64,000 nt of DNA from Devosia sp. 66-14 (GTDB lineage: Bacteria > Pseudomonadota > Alphaproteobacteria > Rhizobiales > Devosiaceae): the NCBI GenBank assembly GCA_001899085.1, contig MKVB01000007.1, forward strand, positions 1 to 64,000. Reading direction: 5' to 3'. A model generated the notes under the pieces. That model searched no databases, was not told the origin of the DNA, and saw nothing but the letters and a program-made list of their open reading frames with translations. Numbering within the stretch: position 1 is the first letter of the stretch; every line of letters begins with the position of its first letter. Made by a program: the position numbers and the translations under genes. Shown here piece by piece: positions 1-9,666 of the stretch.

Positions 1-93
1 CACATCATCAACGTCACCGAGAAGGCGTTTGACGACTTCGCTGCGTCCGGCACCGACACCGCCGCCAACCGCAAGATTCTCGGTCTGAGCTGA
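1..93 (+). CDS. C-terminal end of an unidentified protein (5' end outside window)
   Basis: An open frame enters from the left edge and stops with TGA at 91-93, giving 30 residues ending in KILGLS. The composition is ordinary for a soluble cytoplasmic protein. The fragment is too short for me to recognise a family. It is followed by a perfect palindrome and then tRNA genes, so it is probably the last gene of its transcript. Confidence 0.6.
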   Translation, partial: HIINVTEKAFDDFAASGTDTAANRKILGLS

Positions 94-114
94 AGATCGG
101 GCAATGTGGCTGGC

Positions 115-132
115 AGCCGGTGATCACCGGCT
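115..132. other. 18-bp perfect palindrome after the partial gene
   Basis: AGCCGGTGATCACCGGCT is a perfect 18-bp palindrome 21 bp after the stop of the partial gene. There is no T-tract on either side, so it is not a classic intrinsic terminator. It could be a transcript-end hairpin or a protein-binding site. Confidence 0.4.
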
Positions 133-174
133 CGCTGCCGCACCCGGCGCCGTCTGGCGTCTCCGATCTGGAAC

Positions 175-249
<75 letters not shown>

Positions 250-412
250 ACGCGGGCGTTCCTACACGCTTCACAATAGCGACGCAACCAATCGGAAATC
301 ACCGCAGTTAGGCGCTTGAGTTGGCTCGGGACCGAGTCTATAACGCGCCTCGTTGGTCGCCGGCCCGCTGAACCTTCCCGGGGTTCTGCACCAAGGGGGC
401 GACCCGACCCGA

Positions 413-489
413 CGGAGTATAGCGCAGCCTGGTAGCGCACCTGCTTCGGGAGCAGGGGGTCGAGTGTTCGAATCACTCTACTCCGACCA
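413..489 (+). tRNA. tRNA-Pro (anticodon CGG)
   Basis: The sequence folds into a cloverleaf. The acceptor pairs CGGAGTA with TACTCCG. The anticodon stem is CCTGC/GCAGG around loop TTCGGGA, which carries CGG. The T arm is GAGTG-TTCGAAT-CACTC, and CCA is encoded. Length is 77 nt. A strong terminator follows 3 bp later. Confidence 0.97.
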
Positions 490-492
490 ATC

Positions 493-524
493 AACCCCGG
501 CCTCTCGCGAGGCCGGGGTTTTTC
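493..524 (+). terminator. Intrinsic terminator of tRNA-Pro
   Basis: A perfect 12-bp stem (493-504 with 509-520) around a TCGC loop, followed by TTTT. A near-identical hairpin lies behind the peptide-binding protein gene at 8366-8393. Confidence 0.9.
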
Positions 525-629
525 GTTGGCGAGCCGGCGAATTCCAAAACGCCGCTTTCGCGCCACGCCCCTTGCGGCCACCCGCTCGAATAGGACACCG
601 TGCCGGCGAGAGCGTGATAGGGGCGCCAG

Positions 630-1872
630 ATGGTCGAACGGTCCTCCCTTGGTCAGTTGCTGCGCTACCCCGGCTTTGTCCGGCTCTGGCTTGCCGATGG
701 CTTGTCGACCTTCGGGACCTTCATTTTCGGCTTGTCGTTGCAGCTGCTGATGATCCACATCCTCCGTGCCGACCAGCTGGAGATCGGCTGGGTGCGGTCG
801 GCGCAGTGGTTGCCGTCCCTGCTGTTCGGCCTCGTGGCCGGGGTGATCGTCGATCGGGTCCGGCGCCGGAACCTGCTGATCGCCACCGATGTCGCGAGTT
901 GCGTGGTGCTGCTGGCGATTGCCGGGCTGGGCATTTTCGGCGCTCTCGCCATTGGGGCTGACAGTGCTGGTGTTCCTGCTCGGTACTGCGGCGGTGCTGC
1001 AGGGTGGGGCGCATCAATCGTTCACCGCCGACCTGCTGCCCTCGCGCCTGCTGGCCGCGGGCAGTGTGGTCATGACCCAGACCTATACCGCGGCGCAGAC
1101 CCTGGGGCCGCTGCTCGCCGGCGTACTGGCGGGCGTGGTCGGCGCTCCGGTCACCATGCTGATCAACGCCTTCACCTATGCCGCCTCGGCCATATTGCTG
1201 GCCGGCGTGCCGGACCCGCAGCAGCTGGAGCCGCGGGCGCCGGCTTCGGTCGGCGCCGATCTCCGCGAGGGGATGGCCTGGGTCTACCAGCACCCCTACC
1301 TCGCCCCATATGCGCTTTGCCTGCATGTCTGGTTCATCGCCAACGCGATCGCCGGCACCGTCTATATTTTCCACGCCACCAGCCTCGGGCTCGATGGCGC
1401 CGCCGTCGGCCTGACGCTGGGGGTGGCAGGCCTGGCCGGGGTGCTCGGGGCCGGATTGGCGGAATGGGCAGCCAGGCTGCTCGGCACCGGCAAGGCCATC
1501 CTGTTGTGCGACTACCTGACCGGGGCGGGGTGGCTGCTGGTGGCGCTGGCGCCGCAATCGGACCTCACGCTCTATGCCCTGATCGCGGCGCAGATCTTTT
1601 ATGGCATCGGGTTCGGGCTGCGCGGGCCGCTCGAGATGAGTTTCCGCAACGCCGTCACGCCATCGCGGCTGCGCGGCCGGATGAACACCACCATCCGCTC
1701 GATCAACTGGGGCCTCATCGCGGTGGCGGCGCCGTTCGGCGGCTGGCTGGCGCTGCAGTTCGGTGATCGCACGGCGCTGGCGATTGCCGGCACGATGATG
1801 CTGGGAACCGGAACCGTGCTGCTGCTCTCCCGCTTCCGCAGCGCGTCGATGCCGACCGACGCCTCGGCTTAG
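630..1872 (+). pseudogene. MFS transporter, EntS-like family, interrupted by a +1 frameshift
   Basis: The first ~109 codons from ATG 630 encode an MFS N-terminus with two early helices and the loop-2/3 motif around VAGVIVDRVRRRN. The frame then becomes polar and low in meaning. A second frame, open to the TAG at 1870-1872, continues with helices such as LTVLVFLLGTAAVL and a TMS-rich C-terminal half. The break maps to the GGGG run at 954-957: removing one G restores AIGLTVLV and yields one protein of about 413 residues, the normal length for a 12-helix MFS drug or siderophore exporter. The gene is otherwise undamaged, so this is either a very recent mutation, a sequencing error or, less likely, programmed slippage. 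Substrate is unknown. Confidence 0.85.
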
Positions 1873-1965
1873 CCATGGGTTTTCATCGGCGGTCGCCAGC
1901 GAGCCCGTTCCATTTCAGGGCCGAGTCTGATCTGAGACGACAGAGCAACCTCTCCGGACCCCGCA

Positions 1966-2460
1966 ATGACTCGATCGCCCCACGACGCCTTTGCCGACGC
2001 CCTCGCCACCTATGAGACCGAGCGCGATGTGGGGCTGGCGCTGCATCGGCTGGCCGAGGCGCTGGTTGGGGTGAAGCTCTTCACCATGACCGCCGACAAT
2101 CCCTCGGGCGGCTATGTGCGGCGGGTCTATTCCAGCGACGAGGTGGCTTATCCGGTGCTCGGCACCAAGCCGATCGTCTTCGACGACACCTACGAGAAGA
2201 TGCGCACCGAGCGCTTCATCTATTCGGCCAACTCGGTCAGGGAGATGGAGAACGACTTTCCCGACCTGACCCTGATCCGCTCGCTCGGCTGCGGCTCGGC
2301 CATCAACATCCCGGTGGTCGCCGGCGGCGAGATGCTGGGCAGCGTCAACCTGCTCGACGTCGAAGGGGCCTACCCGGCAGCCAAGGTCGAAGCGTCGCGC
2401 GCCCTGGTGATCCCGGCTGCCGCCTGCTTCCTGATCCTGCGCAGCCGCTTCACCATCTGA
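1966..2460 (+). CDS. GAF domain protein
   Basis: This 164-residue cytoplasmic protein consists almost entirely of one GAF-type fold. Features are an N-terminal helix (residues 1-30), the strand KLFTMTA, and a late conserved segment GSAINIPVVAGGEMLGSVNLLD (residues about 112-133), typical of GAF ligand-binding domains. There is no output domain, kinase or HTH, so it is probably a small sensor or an enzyme-like stand-alone GAF. It lies 89 bp upstream of the peptide ABC operon in the same orientation and may be co-transcribed. The ligand cannot be read from sequence. Confidence 0.8.
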   Translation: MTRSPHDAFADALATYETERDVGLALHRLAEALVGVKLFTMTADNPSGGYVRRVYSSDEVAYPVLGTKPIVFDDTYEKMRTERFIYSANSVREMENDFPDLTLIRSLGCGSAINIPVVAGGEMLGSVNLLDVEGAYPAAKVEASRALVIPAAACFLILRSRFTI

Positions 2461-2549
2461 ACTTGCGTCCGCGCCGCCAAGGTGCTGATATGCCCAGATT
2501 ATAGTGGGGCTAAAGTTTTGCGAGTCTGGGGCCAAGCGGGGTCGTCCAA

Positions 2550-3479
2550 GTGACGGCCTATGTGGTGCAGCGCATGTTGCTGATGCTGGTGACGTTGTTC
2601 GCCATCATCACGCTGACCTTCTTCCTCATGCACGCTGTTCCCGGGGGCCCGTTCACCTCCGAAAAAATCCTGCAGCCGGAGATCCAGGCGGCGCTCAACG
2701 CCAAGTATCACCTCGATGATCCGCTCTGGCTGCAATACCTGACCTATCTGAAGGGCGTGCTGAGCTTCGACCTCGGCCCGTCGTTCAAATATGCCGGGAT
2801 GAGCGTCAACCAGATCATTGCCGAAGGCCTGCCGGTCACCATGAAGACCGGCGCCCTGGCGCTGATCTGCGTGGTGGCGCTGGGTGTGCCGCTCGGCATC
2901 GTCGCGGCGCTCAACCGCAACCGCTGGCCCGACACCCTGGTGATGGTGATCGCCACCATCGGCGTCGCGGTGCCCTCCTATGTCATCGCCACCGTGGCGC
3001 TCTACGTCTTCGCACTGCGGCTCGGCTGGGTGCCGACCTTCGGGCTCGATGACTGGCGCGGCTATTTCCTGCCGGTGTTCGCGCTGTCCGGCTTCTGGAT
3101 TTCGTTCATCGCCCGGCTGGCCCGCTCGAGCCTGCTCGAGACCCTGCAGCAGGATTACATGATGACCGCGAGGGCCAAGGGGCTGAGGCGCGGCACCGTG
3201 CTGTTCAAGCATGGGTTGCGCAACTCGCTGATCCCTGTCGTGACCGTGCTCGGCCCGGTGGTCGCCAACCTCCTCACCGGCTCGTTCGTCATCGAGCAGA
3301 TCTTCGCGCTGCCCGGCATCGGCCGGCATTTCGTCTTGTCGATCACCAATCGCGACTACACCGCCATCATGGGCATCACCATCTTCTATGCCGCGGTGCT
3401 GATGGTGATGATCTTCATCGTCGACATGCTCTATCTCGTGCTCGACCCGCGCATCAAATACCGGGCCGACGCCAAATGA
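2550..3479 (+). CDS. Peptide ABC transporter permease (OppB/DppB type)
   Basis: This inner-membrane permease of 309 residues starts at GTG 2550. It has the N-terminal helix and HAVPGGPF motif of OppB/DppB proteins, several helices, and the EAA coupling loop near residues 204-226 (ARAKGLRRG then HGLRNSL). The family pairs with an OppC-type permease to form the translocation path for di- or oligopeptides. The stop overlaps the next start as ATGA (3476-3479), indicating translational coupling. The ribosome binding site before the GTG is weak. Gene order B-C-D-F-A is that of a complete importer. Peptide specificity is not predictable. Confidence 0.92.
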   Translation: MTAYVVQRMLLMLVTLFAIITLTFFLMHAVPGGPFTSEKILQPEIQAALNAKYHLDDPLWLQYLTYLKGVLSFDLGPSFKYAGMSVNQIIAEGLPVTMKTGALALICVVALGVPLGIVAALNRNRWPDTLVMVIATIGVAVPSYVIATVALYVFALRLGWVPTFGLDDWRGYFLPVFALSGFWISFIARLARSSLLETLQQDYMMTARAKGLRRGTVLFKHGLRNSLIPVVTVLGPVVANLLTGSFVIEQIFALPGIGRHFVLSITNRDYTAIMGITIFYAAVLMVMIFIVDMLYLVLDPRIKYRADAK

Positions 3480-4651
3480 CCGACACCCATATCGCACCTG
3501 AGATGTGGGCTCCGGCGACCCGCGACGGCGCCGCGGCAGAGTACATTGCCGCGCCGAGCCTCACCTTCTGGCAGGATGTGCGCAAGCGCCTCTGGGCCAA
3601 CAAACCGGCCATGCTGGGGCTCGGCTTCATCATCCTGCTGGTGCTGGCCGCGATCTTCGGGCCGCTGCTGTCGCGGCACACCTATTTCGAGCAGAACCTC
3701 AAGCTCTCCAACATCCCGCCGCTGTTCCAGACCTACGAGGTCACCGACGGTGCCGGGGCGACGACGCGATTCTTCTTCAACTCCGGCAATCTCAACCTCT
3801 ACGAGGTGACGCCATCGGGCGAAGTCGCCGGGTTGCTCCGGGCGACCAAGAAAGACCTGATCAAGAAGCAGCAGCAGTTCAAGTTCGGCGACCGTGAGGT
3901 GGTGCTCGATACAGCGAGGCAACAGCTGAGCTTCGCCGATGGCGCGGCGCTCGCTCCCAGTGGCTGGCAGTGGAACATGAGCCACTGGCTCGGCACCGAC
4001 CAGCTCGGCCGCGACGTGCTGGCCCGCCAGCTCTACGGCGCCCGTATCTCGCTCACCGTGGCCTTCGTCGCGACGCTGGTGAACTTCTTCATCGGGGTGT
4101 TCTACGGCGGCCTCGCCGGCTATCTCGGCGGCAAGGCCGACACCATCATGATGCGCGTCGTCGAGGTGATCTCGACCATTCCGCTGACCCTCTACGTCAT
4201 CCTGATCATGGTGGTGTTCAACTCCGGCTTCCTGTCGGTGGTGCTGGCCATCGGTTCGGTCTACTGGGTCGATATGGCGCGCATTGTGCGCGGCCAGATC
4301 CTGACGCTGAAGCAGCAGGATTATGTCGCCGCCGCCCGCACCATGGGGGCCTCGACGCCGCGCATTCTCGTCCGGCACCTGCTGCCCAACTCGGTCGGCC
4401 CGATCCTCGTCACCCTTACCATGCTGATCCCCAGCGCCATCTTCATCGAGAGCTTCATGAGTTTTATCGGGCTCGGCGTCACCCCGCCCGAGGCCAGCTG
4501 GGGCACCCTGACCTCCGAGGCAGTGGAGACCTTGCGCGCCTATCCCTACCAGCTGTTCTTCCCGGCGGCCGCCATCAGCCTCACCATGTTCGCCTTCAAT
4601 TTCCTCGGCGATGGCCTGCGCGACGCGCTCGATCCGAGGCTGCGCACATGA
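3476..4651 (+). CDS. Peptide ABC transporter permease (OppC/DppC type) with long periplasmic insert
   Basis: This 391-residue permease is coupled by 4-bp overlaps to the genes on both sides. Helix 1 is near residues 43-65 (MLGLGFIILLVLAAIFGPLL). About 110 hydrophilic residues follow before the conserved HWLGTDQLGRDVLARQLYGAR segment (residues about 170-190), which precedes the remaining five helices. The EAA loop is near residues 285-305 (AAARTMGAST then RHLLPNS). Most OppC/DppC proteins are about 280-310 residues, so the region between helix 1 and the core is enlarged; OppC proteins with such inserts occur in proteobacteria. It heterodimerises with the upstream permease. Confidence 0.92.
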   Translation: MTDTHIAPEMWAPATRDGAAAEYIAAPSLTFWQDVRKRLWANKPAMLGLGFIILLVLAAIFGPLLSRHTYFEQNLKLSNIPPLFQTYEVTDGAGATTRFFFNSGNLNLYEVTPSGEVAGLLRATKKDLIKKQQQFKFGDREVVLDTARQQLSFADGAALAPSGWQWNMSHWLGTDQLGRDVLARQLYGARISLTVAFVATLVNFFIGVFYGGLAGYLGGKADTIMMRVVEVISTIPLTLYVILIMVVFNSGFLSVVLAIGSVYWVDMARIVRGQILTLKQQDYVAAARTMGASTPRILVRHLLPNSVGPILVTLTMLIPSAIFIESFMSFIGLGVTPPEASWGTLTSEAVETLRAYPYQLFFPAAAISLTMFAFNFLGDGLRDALDPRLRT

Positions 4652-5660
4652 GCGCGCCCCTGCTTTCGGTCACCAACCTCTCGACCAGCTTCTTCACCTC
4701 GCGCGGCGAGGTGCAGGCGGTGCGCGGCGTCTCGTTCGAGCTCCGGGCCGGCGAGATTCTCGGCATTGTCGGCGAGTCCGGCTCGGGCAAGTCGATCACC
4801 TGCATGAGCATCATGGGGCTGCTGCGCAGCAGCGGCCGCGTCATTGACGGCACCGCATTGTTCGAAGGCCGTGACCTCATAACGCTCGACGAGGATGAGC
4901 TCAGCGCCCTGCGCGGCAACGACATCTCGATGATCTTTCAGGATCCGATGACCTCGCTGAACCCGACGCTCACCGTCGGCGAGCAGGTGATCGAGACCAT
5001 CCTGCGGCATCGCAAGGTCAGCCGTGCCGAGGCGCGCGCCCGCGCCATCGAGCTGTTCGAACTGGTGCGCATCCCCTCGGCGGCGAAGCGTCTCAGGTCC
5101 TATCCGCACGAGTTCTCCGGCGGCATGCGCCAGCGGGTGATGATCGCCATCGCGCTCGCCTGCGACCCCAAACTGTTGATCGCCGACGAGCCCACCACGG
5201 CGCTCGACGTCACCATCCAGCGCCAGATCCTGGCGCTGCTCAAGGAGTTGCAGGGCCGGCTCGGCATGGCGGTGATCCTCATCACCCACGATCTCGGCGT
5301 CATCGCCGAAACCGCCGACCGGGTGCTGGTGATGTATGGCGGCATGGTGATGGAGGAGGGGCCGGTGCGCGAGCTGTTCGCGCGGCCCTCGCACCCCTAT
5401 ACGCGCGGGCTGCTCGCTTCGATCCCCGATCTCCGCGACGATACCCACCATCGGCTGACCCCGATCCCCGGCTCGCCGCCCGATATGCTGCGCCCGCCCA
5501 AAGGCTGCCCGTTCGCGCCGCGCTGTCCGCACGCCATGGCCCAGTGCAATGCCGCGCTGCCGCCGCTCTACGATGCCGGCGAGGGGCATCGCGCCCGCTG
5601 CTGGCTGCACCACCCCGAAGCGCCGCGCGTCGCCGGCATCACCGCTGAGCTCGTCACCGC

Positions 5661-5664
<4 letters not shown>
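4648..5664 (+). CDS. Peptide ABC transporter ATPase (OppD/DppD type)
   Basis: This cytoplasmic ATPase of 338 residues starts at ATG 4648 inside the ATGA overlap. Walker A is GESGSGKS (near residue 43), the Q-loop is [12 protein letters not shown], the ABC signature is FSGGMRQR, Walker B is LLIADEPT and the switch histidine is in LITHDLG. The C-terminal region after residue 260 matches the oligopeptide extension (oligo_HPY) with a cysteine cluster [14 protein letters not shown]. These features mark the D-type subunit that pairs with an F-type subunit to energise peptide import. Confidence 0.95.
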
Positions 5665-6662
<998 letters not shown>

Positions 6663-6727
6663 TTGGAAACCTGCTTTCATATCTTCAACAGGGCCGGACA
6701 ACGGTCCGCAAAACAGGAGAGAAATCT

Positions 6728-8314
6728 ATGCTGAAGCGATTGCTGCCGCTCGTTGCCGCGGCGCTGCTGGCCACGGTCGGCCCGGTCTGGGCCACCGGCG
6801 AGCTGACCTATGTGGTCAACAACGAATCCGCTGCCTACGATCCGGGCACCACGGCCGAGACCTTTGCCGCGCCGATTATCGGCAACGCTTTCGAAGGCCT
6901 GGTGAAATATGCCTCCGACGGCGCCGTGGTGCCGGCTCTGGCCGAGAGCTGGACCATCAGCGATGACGGCCTCACCTATACCTTCAAGCTGCGCGCCGAC
7001 GCCAAGTGGTCGGACGGCAAGCCGGTGACGGCGGGCGATTTCGTCTATGCCTGGAAGCGCGTCCTGACCCCGGCTTCGGGCGCCAAGAACAGCCAGATGC
7101 TCTATGGCATCGTCGGCGCCGAAGAATTCTATGCCGACCAGTCCAAGGACAATGTCGCCATCTCGGCCACCGACGACCACACGCTGACCTTCACCCTGAA
7201 GCAGCGCGTTCCCTATATGCTGCAGCTGCTCGGCTACTCGGTCTACTTCCCGGTGCGCGAGGATGTCGTCGCCGCCGATCCGGACGGCTGGACCCGGAAA
7301 CCCGCGAGCTATATCGGCACCGGCCCGTTCCGTGTCACCGCGATGAATTTCGGCGAGTCCGTCGTCCTCGAAAAGAACCCCGAATATTACAATGCCGCCA
7401 ATGTCAGCCTCGACAAGCTGACCTTCCGGCTGATCCCCGATCCGGCGACTGCGCTTGCCGCCTATGAGGCAGGCGATGTCGATGGCGTCGAGGCGGTTCC
7501 GGCTCCGGAAATCCCGCGCCTCGCTTCCGAAGAGAATAACGGCTTCCTCGTCGTGCCGGCGCTGGGCACCACCTACGCCTTCTTCAACCCGCACCAGAAG
7601 CCGCTCGACGACGTCCGCGTCCGCAAGGCGCTGTCGATGGCGATCGACCGCGAGGAAATCGTCGAGTTCGTGCTGCAGTCGGCCGACATCCCGGCCATGG
7701 CGCTGGTGCCGCCGGGCATGAACGTCGCCGGTGAGGATTTCCGCGACGGCTCCGATACGTTCGGGCTCGCCCCGACGGCCGAAGTCGATGCCGCCAAGGC
7801 CCTGCTGGCCGAAGCCGGCTATCCCGACGGGGCCGGCTTCCCCGAGACGGTCTACGTCACCTACTCGTCGCCGCCGATCGAAAAGCTGCTCGAAGCCATT
7901 CAGCAGATGTGGAAGAAGAACCTCAACATCGACGTCAAGATCCAGGCGTCCGAGTGGCAGGTGTTCTACCCCGAGGTGCAGAAGGTTCAGTACCAGATCG
8001 CCCAGATGGGCTGGGGCGCCGACTATCCGCACCCGATGACCTTCCTCGACAACTTCGTCACCGGCAGCGCCAACAACCTCGCCAACTGGTCGAACGCCGA
8101 CTACGACAAGCTGATCGCCGACGCCAAGGCCACCAATGACGAGAAGCAGTCGCTTGCCGACATGCGCGCCGCCGAAGCGCTGATCATGAACGACGCAGTG
8201 ATCCTGCCGCAGTATCACCGCAACCAGTACATGATGATGAAGCCCTATGTGAAAGGCTTCTGGCGCTCGCCGCTGAACACGCCGTATTTCGACGCTGTTA
8301 CCATCGAGAAGTAA
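6728..8314 (+). CDS. Peptide ABC transporter periplasmic binding protein (SBP family 5)
   Basis: This secreted protein of 528 residues has a Sec signal peptide (residues 1 to about 21, cleavage after GPVWA). The mature part has the family 5 lobes, including GTGPFRV (near residue 198) and the late region PHPMTFLDNF typical of OppA/DppA proteins. AGGAGAG at 6715-6721 is well placed before ATG 6728. It delivers peptides, or another family 5 ligand, to the permease encoded upstream. It is the last gene of the operon and is followed by a hairpin. Confidence 0.95.
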   Translation: MLKRLLPLVAAALLATVGPVWATGELTYVVNNESAAYDPGTTAETFAAPIIGNAFEGLVKYASDGAVVPALAESWTISDDGLTYTFKLRADAKWSDGKPVTAGDFVYAWKRVLTPASGAKNSQMLYGIVGAEEFYADQSKDNVAISATDDHTLTFTLKQRVPYMLQLLGYSVYFPVREDVVAADPDGWTRKPASYIGTGPFRVTAMNFGESVVLEKNPEYYNAANVSLDKLTFRLIPDPATALAAYEAGDVDGVEAVPAPEIPRLASEENNGFLVVPALGTTYAFFNPHQKPLDDVRVRKALSMAIDREEIVEFVLQSADIPAMALVPPGMNVAGEDFRDGSDTFGLAPTAEVDAAKALLAEAGYPDGAGFPETVYVTYSSPPIEKLLEAIQQMWKKNLNIDVKIQASEWQVFYPEVQKVQYQIAQMGWGADYPHPMTFLDNFVTGSANNLANWSNADYDKLIADAKATNDEKQSLADMRAAEALIMNDAVILPQYHRNQYMMMKPYVKGFWRSPLNTPYFDAVTIEK

Positions 8315-8365
8315 GCGCCAGGCGCTGGCCGGTGCGGGTTGCCCGCACTGCGCCGTGAGCCATCG

Positions 8366-8393
8366 AACCCCGGTCTCCCACGAGGCCGGGGTT
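8366..8393 (+). terminator. Terminator hairpin of the peptide transporter operon
   Basis: A 12-bp stem (8366-8377 with 8382-8393, one G-T pair) around a CCAC loop lies 51 bp after the stop. It is nearly the same sequence as the tRNA-Pro terminator. The T-tract is poor (CGTCGTT), so termination may be incomplete or Rho-assisted. Confidence 0.7.
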
Positions 8394-8399
8394 CGTCGT

Positions 8400-9455
8400 T
8401 CAGGCGCCCCGCTCGACCGGCGTCAGGTAGGGCAGGCGGGCCGCCTCCGGCATCGGCCCGAGCCGGGCCACCATCTCGATATTGGGGTGCATCGAGCGAT
8501 GCAGGTGCGTCTCCAGCATGCGGCAGGCACTGTCGAGATCGCCGTCGAGCAGCAGATCGTAGATGCTGCGGTGCTCCTCCAGCATGGTGGAGATCTCGTT
8601 GCCCGTCCGGTGGCTGCGGAACGTCGCGTGCGTGGCGATCAGCAGCAGCTGGCTGCGTTGCACCGCCTGCAGCAGCTGCCGGTTGTTGCAGCGCGCCACC
8701 GTGTCGATATGCAGGTCCTGCTCGATGCCTTCGAGCTCCATGATGCCGCGGTCGCCGCCCTGCGCCCGCACCACCCGATCACGCCGGGCGGTCAGCTCGG
8801 CCGCCGTGAACTTGGGGAAGGCCTGGCGCAGCGCCACCGGCTCGAGGATCCAGCGCATCTCGTAATGTTCGCGGATCGACTCGGCGGTCAGCGGCCCGGC
8901 ATACCAGCGCTGGTTGGCTTCCTGCACGATGATGCCGGTACGGGCCAGCCGGGTCAGCACCTCATGCGCGATGGTCCGGCTCACTCCGTAATGCTCGGCC
9001 AGCGCCGATTCGTTGAGCATGAACCGGCCATAGGCAAGGCTCGCGGCGACGGCGTGTTCGACTTCGGGGTAGATCCTGAGCCCGATATTGCGGGGCGACG
9101 CGTCGGCTTCGAGCGCTGCCGGCAGCACCAGGCCGGCCTCGCTGAGTTCGAGCCGCAGCGGCTTGGGCGACGCTTCGCCGCCCCGGGCGATGAAGCCGCG
9201 GCCGGCAAAGCCGCCGATCAGCCCCTCTTCGTTCAACCGCTTCAGCGCCGCTGCCGCCGGAATGCGGCTCGCCTTGAAGGCGCGCGCCACATTGGCTTCG
9301 CCCAGCACCAGTCCGGCCGGAAACGCCTCCCGCTCCAGGTGCTCGCGGAGCACCGCATAGATGGTCTGGTACAGCGGGGCTTCGGGCTTCGGCGACATCG
9401 GGCGCCGTTCTACCACCTTGCCCGCCTTCCTGTCTGCGGTCCGATGCGATCGCAT
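8400..9455 (-). CDS. GntR-family regulator with two winged-helix modules and an FCD-like C-terminus
   Basis: The protein has up to 351 residues from ATG 9455; an internal ATG at 9398 gives 332 and is also possible, since neither has a strong ribosome site. Residues about 26-92 form one GntR-like winged helix (LYQTIYAVLREHLER, then ALKRLNEEGLI and GRGFIARG). Residues about 130-190 form a second one (ALAEHYGVSRTIAHEVLTRL). Residues 200-330 form an all-helical FCD-type effector domain with IDTVARCNN and EEHRSIYDLLLDGD. Most FadR/FCD regulators have only one HTH. The ligand may be related to the adjacent peptide importer, but the two are convergent and separated by a hairpin. Confidence 0.85.
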   Translation of the reverse strand: MRSHRTADRKAGKVVERRPMSPKPEAPLYQTIYAVLREHLEREAFPAGLVLGEANVARAFKASRIPAAAALKRLNEEGLIGGFAGRGFIARGGEASPKPLRLELSEAGLVLPAALEADASPRNIGLRIYPEVEHAVAASLAYGRFMLNESALAEHYGVSRTIAHEVLTRLARTGIIVQEANQRWYAGPLTAESIREHYEMRWILEPVALRQAFPKFTAAELTARRDRVVRAQGGDRGIMELEGIEQDLHIDTVARCNNRQLLQAVQRSQLLLIATHATFRSHRTGNEISTMLEEHRSIYDLLLDGDLDSACRMLETHLHRSMHPNIEMVARLGPMPEAARLPYLTPVERGA

Positions 9456-9542
9456 ATTTGTCCGCTACTGCTTTGAATATCCGCTGAGTGCGCCGACATT
9501 CGCCGGTCGGTCCAGCTTCTCGATATCGGTCGTTACGCACTG

Positions 9543-9558
9543 TGCATGCAATATGCAT
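9543..9558. promoter_or_regulatory. Candidate GntR operator
   Basis: ATGCA-ATA-TGCAT is a perfect palindrome at 9546-9558, with an overlapping TGCATGCA at 9543-9550. It lies in the gap between the divergent GntR and Rrf2 genes, about 90 bp upstream of the GntR start. Position and symmetry suggest autoregulation; this is inference. Confidence 0.4.
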
Positions 9559-9625
9559 TGATGCGCTGCCGATTTGCAAGACTGCCGTACGCGTGAAGGG
9601 GCGCCACTGGCCCGCATCCCCACCC

Positions 9626-9666
9626 TTGACTCTGGCGTCATCACGTAACATATGCAGTTACATGAT
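9626..9666 (+). promoter_or_regulatory. Promoter and overlapping palindromic operator of the Rrf2 gene; probably leaderless transcript
   Basis: TTGACT (9626-9631) and CATATG (9649-9654) are spaced by 17 bp, which predicts transcription start near the ATG at 9662. No Shine-Dalgarno sequence precedes that ATG. An imperfect palindrome spans it: arm ATCACGTAAC (9640-9649) and arm GTTACATGAT (9657-9666) match at 9 of 10 positions with a 7-bp centre. It covers the -10 box and the start codon, an ideal place for repression by the encoded Rrf2 protein. Confidence 0.6.

Noticed and set aside
353-961. A plus-strand frame running across tRNA-Pro
   Set aside because: It covers the tRNA and its terminator and then shadows the MFS gene in another frame.
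2463-2491. Promoter-like TTGCGT-17-TGATAT before the peptide ABC operon
   Set aside because: Only three of six bases of the -10 match, and co-transcription from the GAF gene is equally possible.
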